The translations under genes and the position numbers were made by a program. From NCBI RefSeq assembly GCF_947241125.1, contig NZ_OX365700.1, positions 1,674,001 to 1,738,000 on the forward strand: a DNA stretch of 64,000 nt, read 5' to 3'. Below, piece after piece: positions 40,932-48,586 of this stretch. The notes beneath the pieces are model-generated. The model made no database searches. It saw only the letters and a list, made by a program, of their open reading frames with translations, and was not told the origin of the DNA. This DNA comes from Nitrospira tepida. Lineage in GTDB: Bacteria > Nitrospirota > Nitrospiria > Nitrospirales > Nitrospiraceae. Numbering within the stretch: position 1 is the first letter of the stretch; every line of letters begins with the position of its first letter.

Positions 40932-41554
40932 AGATGAGCGATGTGAAGCTGTTGCCTGTCAATGTCAAATTGGGTTGGGTGGGCCCTCCAATTATTTTAA
41001 TGGCTCTCATCGTGCCCGCTATGGGATTCGCACAACCGGCTTCCGAAGCTAAACAACCTGGAGGCATGGTGCCTGTGTCGCCGGCATCCATCCCGAGCCA
41101 GGCCGTTGGCGAAGCGACGTCCACCTTGCGTCCCCCTCAAAGCACTCCGGGGCAACCGGAAGCCTTGGCCGGGACGGGGGCGGTCCTTGGCGCATTTGAG
41201 ACCGAGGTGCCGGTGTATGATCCTGCAGGACGCCGTGACCCCTTTGTCGCCATTGTGCAACTCGACGACAGAAAAACCGACGAAGCCCTGCCTCCTCTGC
41301 AACGGGTTGCCGTAACCGAGATCAATCTCATTGCCGTCGTGTGGGGAGGGTATGGATACACAGGCATGGTGCAAACTCCCGATGGGAAGGGTTACGTCAT
41401 CCGGAAGGGGACGCGGCTAGGAACCAATAACGGCCTTGTGACATCGATTACCGAGCGAGGCGTGATCGTTGTGGAGCGATTTACAGACGTCTACGGGAAT
41501 AAACAGGAGCGGGAATACGTTAAGCTCCTTCATCCAAAAGAGGCGGCAGAATGA
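40928..41554 (+). CDS. pilP: Type IV pilus assembly protein PilP
   Basis: Links the PilNO complex to the PilQ secretin. The 208-residue protein has a hydrophobic N-terminal signal-like segment, a Pro/Ser/Gly-rich linker and a C-terminal beta domain with the YDPAGRRDPF motif typical of PilP. Overlaps pilQ by 4 bases. Confidence 0.9.
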   Translation: MKMSDVKLLPVNVKLGWVGPPIILMALIVPAMGFAQPASEAKQPGGMVPVSPASIPSQAVGEATSTLRPPQSTPGQPEALAGTGAVLGAFETEVPVYDPAGRRDPFVAIVQLDDRKTDEALPPLQRVAVTEINLIAVVWGGYGYTGMVQTPDGKGYVIRKGTRLGTNNGLVTSITERGVIVVERFTDVYGNKQEREYVKLLHPKEAAE

Positions 41555-43773
41555 AACGGCATAACTGGCTCGCGGGTGCGGCGGTTTTGGTGATGGTAGG
41601 TGGTGGAGCGTCGTTAGCTCAGGGTGAGACGAGTCAACCACCGGCACCTGCTGAGGAGCGGCCGATGCTCTCCGGACTGCATATCACGCCCTACCCGGAC
41701 CGGGTGCGTGTCACAATTGCAGGGGTAAGGAAAGATGAGGTCTATCAAGTTCGAAAGAGCTCGGTGCCGCCCATGGTGTCCATTGTGCTGCCCGGCCATT
41801 CCTGGGGTACGGCCTCCGGCGAAGCAGTCGTGAACCAAGGTCCAGTGGTCAAACTCATCCGTGAAAATATCGCCTCGCCAATCAAGGGTTCGCGCATTGT
41901 CTTTCAGCTCACAGAGCCGGCCGATCCCGATATCTCGCGGGATGGTGACAGCTTGCAGGTGGAGTTCCCGATCCACATGGCGTTGTCCATGACGGCCACG
42001 ACAATCAAGGCCGTCGAGGTGCATCCGAATGCGCAGGGCGTCCAAATCGTGGTCTCGGCCGACGGGCGGCTGTCCCACGACGTGCGCCTCATCGAGGGGA
42101 ATCGTCTCGTTATCGATCTGCCACGTGTGTCGTCCGAGGCCGTTGTCCCGGAGGTCGGAAGGAAGGATCAACTGATCCAGCGGGTTCGCCTCGGACGTCA
42201 CAGCGAGAAGGTTCGGCTAGTCGTGGATCTGACGGAGCCAGCGGCCTATTCTGTTGAGTCGACGCCGAGCGGCCTGATCGTGCACCTTGCGGGAACGGCG
42301 GGAAAGACCGTGCTTCCAAAAGCTCAAGCGCAAGAGCCGGAACGCTTTTCGGGCGCCGGCTCATCTCCTGAAATGTCCGTACGGTCTGTTGCCACTCTCG
42401 GCTCTGCGCCGCGCGCCGTCCACGCCGTTCAGCACCCGAACCAGGGGACGGCCATGAAGCCGCAACTGGTGCAACTCACCGCCGCAATCGATCAAAAAAA
42501 TCAGGATGAGGTTGTCGTCGACCAGCCGCGCTTCGTCGGGCGGCGGATTTCGCTGGATTTCCAAGCGGCCGAAATCAGCAACGTCCTGCGGCTGATCGCC
42601 GAGGTCAGTGGCTTCAATATCGTGGTGGGTGAAGGGGTTAAATCCAAGGTGACGATGAAGCTGGCCAACGTGCCGTGGGATCAGGCGCTGGACATGTTGC
42701 TGCGCATGAACGGCCTTGGAATGATGAAGCAGGGCAACATCGTCTGGGTGGACACCTTGATGAATCTGTCCAAACAGCAGGAGGAGGAAGCGAAAGCCAA
42801 GGAAGCCAAGAGTAAAGCCGAAGAGATCGTGACGCGCATTTTTTATCTGCGCAACATTCCTGCGCAGGAGGTGGTGACGTCGTTGCGGCAGTATCTGAGC
42901 CCAAGGGGACAGATGCAATTCAACAACGCGAGCAATGCGGTGATTGTGCGGGACATCGAGTCCAGAATCGGAATGTTCCGGCAGCTCGTCGATGGAATCG
43001 ACCTGCAATTGCCGCAGGTGGAAATCGAAGCGCGGGTGGTGCAAGCCAACACGAACTACACCCGTTCCCTCGGCATTCAATGGGGCTTTCAAAATGTGAA
43101 TACGCTCGGGTCCGCGAACGGAGTCGCCAACTTCAGGGCCGGCACCACGGGGTCGTTCGGCCAGCCGGTCAGCGATTTCCTGGTAAATTTGCCGGCGACG
43201 GTGGCCGGTCTTCAGCCTATTCCGGCGGTCGGATTTCAATTCGGCAAGACGGACGGCGCGCTGCTGGATCTTCGTCTTTCCGCTGGAGAGGCCCTGGGGT
43301 TGACCAAGGTGATCGCCTCGCCGAAAATCACGACGTTGGATAACCGGGAGGCCAAGATTTCTCAGGGCGAATCCATTCCGTTCCAAACCGTCTCGTTGCA
43401 GGGCACGCAGACCACGTTCGTTGACGCGAATCTGGAACTGCAGGTGACGCCGCAGATCACGTCGCGTGATCCGAACGAGGTAACCAAGCGAATCATGCTC
43501 AAGGTACGGGCAACCAGAAACGCCGTCGGAGCGCGAAGCAATCCCGCGGGGCCCAGCATCGACAAGCGGGAGGCTCAAACGCAAGTCCTGGTTCGAGATG
43601 GCGAGACCATGGTGATCGGCGGCGTGTACGTCGATCAACAGCAGAACAACGTGAACGGGGTTCCGTATCTCTCGCGGATTCCGGTACTCGGCTGGTTGTT
43701 CAAGAACAAAGTCGAGGATATTGCGAGACAGGAGTTGCTTATCTTCCTGACGCCGAACATCGTCAAGAGCTGA
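41551..43773 (+). CDS. pilQ: Type IV pilus secretin PilQ
   Basis: A 740-residue outer-membrane secretin through which the pilus passes. It has a signal peptide, two AMIN-like domains in the first 270 residues, a secretin N domain (about 325-480, starting RRISLDFQAAEISNVLRLIA) and a C-terminal secretin barrel with the final VPYLSRIPVLGWLF and ELLIFLTPNIV motifs. Last gene of pilMNOPQ. Confidence 0.95.
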   Translation: MKRHNWLAGAAVLVMVGGGASLAQGETSQPPAPAEERPMLSGLHITPYPDRVRVTIAGVRKDEVYQVRKSSVPPMVSIVLPGHSWGTASGEAVVNQGPVVKLIRENIASPIKGSRIVFQLTEPADPDISRDGDSLQVEFPIHMALSMTATTIKAVEVHPNAQGVQIVVSADGRLSHDVRLIEGNRLVIDLPRVSSEAVVPEVGRKDQLIQRVRLGRHSEKVRLVVDLTEPAAYSVESTPSGLIVHLAGTAGKTVLPKAQAQEPERFSGAGSSPEMSVRSVATLGSAPRAVHAVQHPNQGTAMKPQLVQLTAAIDQKNQDEVVVDQPRFVGRRISLDFQAAEISNVLRLIAEVSGFNIVVGEGVKSKVTMKLANVPWDQALDMLLRMNGLGMMKQGNIVWVDTLMNLSKQQEEEAKAKEAKSKAEEIVTRIFYLRNIPAQEVVTSLRQYLSPRGQMQFNNASNAVIVRDIESRIGMFRQLVDGIDLQLPQVEIEARVVQANTNYTRSLGIQWGFQNVNTLGSANGVANFRAGTTGSFGQPVSDFLVNLPATVAGLQPIPAVGFQFGKTDGALLDLRLSAGEALGLTKVIASPKITTLDNREAKISQGESIPFQTVSLQGTQTTFVDANLELQVTPQITSRDPNEVTKRIMLKVRATRNAVGARSNPAGPSIDKREAQTQVLVRDGETMVIGGVYVDQQQNNVNGVPYLSRIPVLGWLFKNKVEDIARQELLIFLTPNIVKS

Positions 43774-44148
43774 CGAGATCCGGTAGGTCCGAGGTCGCCG
43801 TGTGGCTTGCTCGGCCGGAAGCCGAGTTGCGCGGCGGGTGCACCCTAGCCCGGCACGCATAAGAGACGCGCTCAGCCTCCTGCGGCATCACTCTCACCGT
43901 CATTCTGAACCGGCTGCTTCCGATATCCCCGCTGGCGCCCGTCAGCAAGCCATCTGTTCGTCGTTGTTCGGATGCCCCACAGCACTCGAGTCGCAGCCCC
44001 TGACCAGACTTTTAGTTGGCCACGATCCTGTGCTACTATCTCGGCATCTCGCCTGCCCGGCAGCCGGATGGCATTCCTCAAGCGTTCCACAGACAGAGCG
44101 CGCGCTGATAAATCTGGTTGGGCTGGTGCATCCGAGTGCTGTCAGCGT
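43774..44148. other. Gap between pilQ and aroB
   Basis: A 375-bp stretch without a convincing gene. The open frames here have no recognisable product and overlap aroB out of frame. The only element seen is the extended -10 promoter at 44011-44039. Confidence 0.5.
44011..44039 (+). promoter_or_regulatory. Extended -10 promoter candidate for aroB
   Basis: TTTAGT at 44011-44016 and TACTAT at 44034-44039 with a 17-bp spacer and TGC before the -10. It lies about 110 bp before aroB. It shares the pattern TTTA-TTGG-TGCTACTATC with the candidate before lptC. Confidence 0.5.
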
Positions 44149-45264
44149 ATGTCGGCTACGACCATACCTTTCTCTACGCAGGTGACCGTCTCCCTCGGAG
44201 AGCGGGGATATCCGATTGTGATCCAGCCCGGATTGCTGGGGGAGGTGGGGGCTCGGCTCAAAGGGTTGGGCGCAAAAGGAAAGGTGGGGTTAGTCACCGA
44301 TCGAACCGTCGCTCGCTTGTACGCGCCTGAGGTGATGGCGGCGCTCCGACGGGCAGGATATCGTGTGCATCTGATCACGGTTCCGTCCGGTGAGCGGGCC
44401 AAGACGCTTGCCTGGATGGGGAAGGTGTTGGATATCTTGGTCAAGGAGCGGTTCGAACGCAGTTCCTTCCTTGTTGCCTTGGGCGGCGGCGTCGTGGGGG
44501 ACCTTACGGGCTTCGCCGCATCCGTTTATCTACGGGGAGTGCCGTTCGTCCAGGTTCCGACCACGGTCATTGCGCAAGTCGATTCGAGCGTGGGAGGCAA
44601 GACCGGGGTCAATCATCGGTTGGGAAAGAACCTCATCGGCGCGTTCTATCAACCGCGGGCGGTGTTGATCGACCCGGTGACCCTCCAGACTCTGCCTGTT
44701 CGCGAAATCACAGCCGGGTTGGCCGAGGTCATCAAGTACGGCGTGATCGCCGACCCCGATTTTTTTCAATACCTGGAGCAGCACATCTCGGCCGTGCTCA
44801 AGTTGGATCGGGAGGCGACGGCTGCGGTCATTCGGAGATCGTGTGAAATCAAAGCCGCCGTGGTGGGGGCGGATGAGCGGGAAGGCGATCGCCGGAGGAT
44901 CTTGAACTATGGCCATACCATCGGCCACGCGCTGGAGGCGCTCGGGGCCTATCGGTCGCTGATTCATGGAGAGGCGGTGGCGATCGGGATGGTGGCGGAA
45001 GCCTCGTTGGCGGTTCATTTAGGCTATTGCCAACCGGATGTGGTCCAACGGATTCGTACGTTGGCGCAGGCAGCCGGATTGCCGTACCGTCTTCCTCGGG
45101 TTTCGATGGAGAAAATGTGGACGGCCATGCAGCATGACAAGAAAGTGGTCCAGGGCACGGTCTATGGGGTGTGGCCCGTTCGGATCGGAGAGGTACGCAT
45201 CGCCCCCGTGCAGCGTGATGAGTTTCGGCAGTGGTTCGCCCGGGTAAGGAAAGAGCATGCTTAA
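44149..45264 (+). CDS. aroB: 3-dehydroquinate synthase
   Basis: Second step of the shikimate pathway. The 371 residues include the NAD-binding GGGVVGDLTGFAAS, PTTVIAQVDSSVGGKTGVN, and metal ligands in GLAEVIKYG (Glu), NYGHTIGHALE (His) and IHGEAVAIGM (His). ATG at 44149; the frame is open further upstream but without homology. Confidence 0.96.
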   Translation: MSATTIPFSTQVTVSLGERGYPIVIQPGLLGEVGARLKGLGAKGKVGLVTDRTVARLYAPEVMAALRRAGYRVHLITVPSGERAKTLAWMGKVLDILVKERFERSSFLVALGGGVVGDLTGFAASVYLRGVPFVQVPTTVIAQVDSSVGGKTGVNHRLGKNLIGAFYQPRAVLIDPVTLQTLPVREITAGLAEVIKYGVIADPDFFQYLEQHISAVLKLDREATAAVIRRSCEIKAAVVGADEREGDRRRILNYGHTIGHALEALGAYRSLIHGEAVAIGMVAEASLAVHLGYCQPDVVQRIRTLAQAAGLPYRLPRVSMEKMWTAMQHDKKVVQGTVYGVWPVRIGEVRIAPVQRDEFRQWFARVRKEHA

Positions 45265-45273
45265 CAGCCGGCC

Positions 45274-46590
45274 GTGGCGGCCCACGCAATGTCAGGTACC
45301 AGCGACAACACTCCTCGTATGACCAAAGCCTTGCACAATTCCACAGATCGTCTCCGACAGGCTTTACGAGAGAAATCGCGTGAGGTGGAAGTGCTTCACC
45401 GCATCAGCGATTCCATCAGCAATACGTTAGATCTCGAATCCGTCCTGAAGCATATTGTGGAGGTGGTCGTGGAAGTCACGCACGCCGATGCCTGCCTCCT
45501 GTATTTGCTGTCGCCGGGCAAGGACGAACTGGTGCTTCGTGCCTCCAAAAATCCCCACCCGAGGCTGATCGGCCGCATTACGCTCGGCTTGGGAGAGGGC
45601 ATCACGGGCTGGGTGGCGCGGGAGCGCATGAGCGTGGTGATTCCCAGCAACGCAAGCGATGACCCGCGGTTCAAGGTGTTCCACAACCTGCCGGAAGATC
45701 GGTATCAGGCGTTCGTGTCGGTGCCGATTCTGACCAAAAAGGAAGTGGTGGGCGTGATCAACGTCCAACACAAACGTCCCCGCCGATATCAGGCCGACGA
45801 GTTGGCGCTGCTGACGACCATCGCCAATCAAGTGGGCGGCGCCATCGAGAACGCGCGCCTCTATGAAGAAATGCGGAGAAAAGTCCTGCAGGTGGAGACG
45901 CTTTCGCAGGTCTCCGAGACCGTGACATCCAATCGGCTGATTGAAGACATCTTTCAGTTGATCGTGGCCATGGTCGCGCAACTGATGAACTCCAAGATCT
46001 GCTCGATTATGCTCTTGGACCATGAGAAGGGCGAGCTGCGCATCGTGGCCACGCAGAGCTTGAGCGAGGCCTACCGCCGGAAGCCGCACCTGAAAGTCGG
46101 TCAAAGCATCAGCGGCCGGGCCGTGCAGGAGCGGCGGCCCATCATCGTGCCGGATGTGACCAAAGAACACGATTATATGTTCCCGGACATCGCCAGGAAG
46201 GAAGGCCTCTGCTCGCTGCTGTCCGTGCCCATGTTGGTGAGGGACAAGGCGCTGGGCGTGATCAATACCTACACGTCCGTCTCGCACCATTTCACGGCCG
46301 AAGAAACCAAGGTGGTCCAGGCCATCGCCAATCAGGCGGCTATCGCCATCGAACATACGACGTTGCTCGACAAGTCGTTTGAGATGCAGGAGGCGCTGGC
46401 GGTTCGGAAGGTCGTGGAGCGGGCCAAGGGCTATCTGATGCGGACCCGGAAACTGACCGAGGAGGAAGCGTTCCGCCTGATCCAACGGCAAAGCATGACC
46501 TTGCGCAAATCGATGCGGGAGGTCGCCGAGGCGATTCTTCTCGCGGGAGAGATCGAGGAACAGGCGGCAGGTGGAGGCAAGCTCGCCTAA
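45274..46590 (+). CDS. GAF-GAF-ANTAR RNA-binding antiterminator
   Basis: A 438-residue regulator. After a short helical start there are two GAF sensor domains (about residues 45-195 and 205-360). The C-terminal ANTAR domain (about 370-425) has the conserved VVERAKGYLM, EEEAFRLIQRQS and MREVAEAIL helices. ANTAR proteins bind paired hairpins with six-base loops in nascent RNA and block terminator formation. Four such leaders lie downstream at 48423, 57425, 57532 and 62847, so this is the likely regulator of the nitrogen island. GTG start at 45274; ATGs at 45289 and 45319 are alternatives. The GAF ligand cannot be told from sequence. Confidence 0.9.
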   Translation: MAAHAMSGTSDNTPRMTKALHNSTDRLRQALREKSREVEVLHRISDSISNTLDLESVLKHIVEVVVEVTHADACLLYLLSPGKDELVLRASKNPHPRLIGRITLGLGEGITGWVARERMSVVIPSNASDDPRFKVFHNLPEDRYQAFVSVPILTKKEVVGVINVQHKRPRRYQADELALLTTIANQVGGAIENARLYEEMRRKVLQVETLSQVSETVTSNRLIEDIFQLIVAMVAQLMNSKICSIMLLDHEKGELRIVATQSLSEAYRRKPHLKVGQSISGRAVQERRPIIVPDVTKEHDYMFPDIARKEGLCSLLSVPMLVRDKALGVINTYTSVSHHFTAEETKVVQAIANQAAIAIEHTTLLDKSFEMQEALAVRKVVERAKGYLMRTRKLTEEEAFRLIQRQSMTLRKSMREVAEAILLAGEIEEQAAGGGKLA

Positions 46591-46603
46591 GAGAACCTGT
46601 GCG

Positions 46604-47623
46604 TTACGGTTTCGGTGTGGAGGGCGTTGTTCGCGGTGGCTGTTTGTGGGACCCGGCGGTCCCACGTTGTTGAGCGGCCAGGTCTTTCAAGTCTTGCTTT
46701 AAGCGATTAATCTCATCCCGCAGTCGTTCCAGTTCCAGATCCTTCTTCACGACCAGTTCTTTCAATTCTCGGACCTCTTCGGCTGTGGATGCCGCGGGCG
46801 GCGCCAGATGTGATTCGGGCGCTCCTGCCGTAGGAGCCGGCGCAGGCGCCGGTGGTTCCGGCGTGCGCGGAAGGGCTTGATAGTCCACGGACACCGATGG
46901 CAGCTCGGCGGGCAGCGGCAATACCTCACGCCGAGACAAGTCAGTCCGTAGGGCTGAGGCCGGCGTGAAGAGCAGGGTACGGCCAGCCAGGTCTTTCGAG
47001 TCGGCGGGACTAGAGTCCAGAGCGCGGGTTGCGTCGGGACGACCGCGATATTTCGTCAAAATGATGTGCAGCGCCCGCCCCCGCACATAGAGCGCGCCCG
47101 CCGTTTCTTTCTGCTCGATCGAAGGCATCTGCGATAGCCCCGAATCGACTCCTGTGCCGGCTCTGTGGTCCGTTTCCGAGCTTCCGGGAGAGCTCCGCAC
47201 TCGAAAGATGACATATTGATCGGCTGTAGCCGCGGAGAGGGCGGTGCTGATCAACGGAGCCAGAAACTGCGCATCTTCGTATGAAAGGACCGGGCTGACG
47301 CGTATCGAGCCGTTTGAGGCTGAGACAGTGGCCGAGTCTGGTCGTATCGAAAGGCCGCGCAAGCTTGCCAGAATGACCGATGATTCCAGAATGATCGGAT
47401 GAGAAGCCTGGAGTCCCGTCACCGACCGAAACCCAGCGGTGGAGCCCCGTTGAGGAACGGTTTCGAGCAGGATGGATCCTCTCGGTCCGTCGTACAGCAG
47501 GGTTCGCTTCGGCGAGAACAATCCACAGCCGCTCAGGTGCACGATGAGACTGACAAGCAGCAACAGGATAAGTCGCGAGGCAGAAGACGAACGAACAGGG
47601 GGAGAAACTTCTGGTGCTTTCAT
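46604..47623 (-). CDS. Putative lipoprotein with C-terminal coiled coil
   Basis: The only clear minus-strand gene, convergent with the ANTAR gene (13-bp gap). A hydrophobic N-terminal segment ends in the lipobox-like LSGC, followed by 300 residues without a recognised domain. A Pro/Ala-rich linker leads to a charged coiled coil (about residues 275-320, ELKELVVKKDLELERLRDEI), then a Pro/Thr/Ser tail. ATG at 47623 places the signal at the N-terminus; an upstream GTG at 47659 is possible. Family not recognised. Confidence 0.7.
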   Translation of the reverse strand: MKAPEVSPPVRSSSASRLILLLLVSLIVHLSGCGLFSPKRTLLYDGPRGSILLETVPQRGSTAGFRSVTGLQASHPIILESSVILASLRGLSIRPDSATVSASNGSIRVSPVLSYEDAQFLAPLISTALSAATADQYVIFRVRSSPGSSETDHRAGTGVDSGLSQMPSIEQKETAGALYVRGRALHIILTKYRGRPDATRALDSSPADSKDLAGRTLLFTPASALRTDLSRREVLPLPAELPSVSVDYQALPRTPEPPAPAPAPTAGAPESHLAPPAASTAEEVRELKELVVKKDLELERLRDEINRLKQDLKDLAAQQRGTAGSHKQPPRTTPSTPKP

Positions 47624-47866
47624 GATTGTTTGAGGGGCCAGTGTATCAAAAATGCGCACCTCTTGGTATGGGTGTCAGCTCAGCGCTTGCGGGAGGTGCG
47701 GAAGACGATGTCAGGAGTCACAGCGCCGCCCCGAATCGCGATTTGGGCGGTCGAGCAACCCTCCTTCGACGCACGGCTTGCGAACCGGTCGGCCATTATG
47801 GCAAAAGGGGCCGTCGCCGCCCCGCAAGGAAAGCCCCACCGAGGTGAGCATGGAAAAGGTCAAGCG

Positions 47867-48274
47867 ATGTCTGATCGACTGCTGATCCAGCGGAGGCCCA
47901 GAGCAGTCATGGTCGGCGTTGCGCTGCTGCTGAGCTTCTCCGGATGCGCGACGACGAGCTACAAGCCATTGGAGCAGACGACCGGCCAGGACGTGACGCA
48001 AGTCGCCGAGAATGAATTTCGGGTGGAGTATCGGGCCGGACTCTTCACGCCGCAGGAACGCATGGATGACTATATCAAGCTCCGCTGCGCGGAGGTCACG
48101 CTTCAGCGAGGGTATGACTATTTCGAAATGGGGGAACGGTTCGACAATGTGATCCTCTCCAGGACCACCTCGGTGCTGCTGCGCGTCCATAAGGGGAGGA
48201 TTCCGGAAGGCGCGAACCTGTTCCACGATGCGAGACAGGTCGTGGCTCAGCTCCGACAGCTTCCGCGGGAGTGA
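47867..48274 (+). CDS. Small lipoprotein, CC0125/CC1285-like
   Basis: A 135-residue protein with a signal segment ending LLSFSGCATT (lipidation at Cys likely). The mature part has FRVEYRAGLFTPQERMDDY and EVTLQRGYDYFEM, which resembles the CC0125/CC1285 lipoprotein family of unknown function. ATG at 47867 puts the signal peptide at the N-terminus; the frame is open much further upstream without signal. Divergent from the preceding gene across a 243-bp gap. Confidence 0.72.
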   Translation: MSDRLLIQRRPRAVMVGVALLLSFSGCATTSYKPLEQTTGQDVTQVAENEFRVEYRAGLFTPQERMDDYIKLRCAEVTLQRGYDYFEMGERFDNVILSRTTSVLLRVHKGRIPEGANLFHDARQVVAQLRQLPRE

Positions 48275-48380
48275 CAAACCGTGGCCGTGGGAGTGGCCTG
48301 GGGTCCGGAGCCGGTGAACTAGCCGCTCAGTTGCTGGCGGTAAGGGAGGATGCCTACGAGGTCATGATGTCATGAAGAGA

Positions 48381-48409
48381 TTGACAGGACCGCGGGGAGG
48401 CTGTTATAA
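48381..48409 (+). promoter_or_regulatory. Sigma70 promoter of the nadE-amt-glnB-glnD-glnA genes
   Basis: TTGACA at 48381-48386 and TTATAA at 48404-48409, spacer 17 bp. Transcription would begin near 48416, 7 bases before the first ANTAR-type hairpin. The spacing and surrounding sequence resemble the promoter at 57378. Confidence 0.75.
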
Positions 48410-48422
48410 GTGCGCCCAACAT

Positions 48423-48518
48423 CCGGGGACAACGGCGTCTGACTGGATGGTCTGACAAAGCACAAGGGACAACGACGTCCTCTTTTCCCAGCGATGGGGA
48501 TTGAGGGCGTTTTTTTTT
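48423..48518 (+). promoter_or_regulatory. ANTAR-type antitermination leader 1 with terminator, before nadE
   Basis: Hairpin P1 spans 48423-48446: GGAC, loop AACGGC (48431-48436), GTCT, extended by CCGG/CTGG across a 2-base bulge. Hairpin P2 spans 48466-48481: GGGAC, loop AACGAC (48471-48476), GTCCT. Both loops have A at 1 and G at 4. The terminator uses CGTCCTC (48476-48482) paired with GAGGGCG (48503-48509) and nine T. Its 5' arm overlaps the 3' arm of P2, so P2 and terminator exclude each other, as in known ANTAR targets. Confidence 0.85.
48476..48518 (+). terminator. Conditional terminator of leader 1
   Basis: CGTCCTC/GAGGGCG stem with an inner TCCC/GGGA helix, followed by nine T at 48510-48518. 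It stands 68 bp before nadE. Confidence 0.85.
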
Positions 48519-48586
48519 GGCCGCGGGATGCTGACGGGGGTGCCTGGGCTTCCTCAGCGGATCTCCAAGACGGTAGGGCAGGACTG

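Noticed and set aside
43802-44185. 127-codon frame between pilQ and aroB
   Set aside because: No ribosome site, no recognised motif, overlaps aroB in another frame, and contains the aroB promoter candidate.
48494-48586. N-terminal extension of nadE from an ATG at 48494
   Set aside because: That ATG lies inside the terminator loop of leader 1, and the added residues come from the T tract and G-rich leader. Homology starts at 48587.
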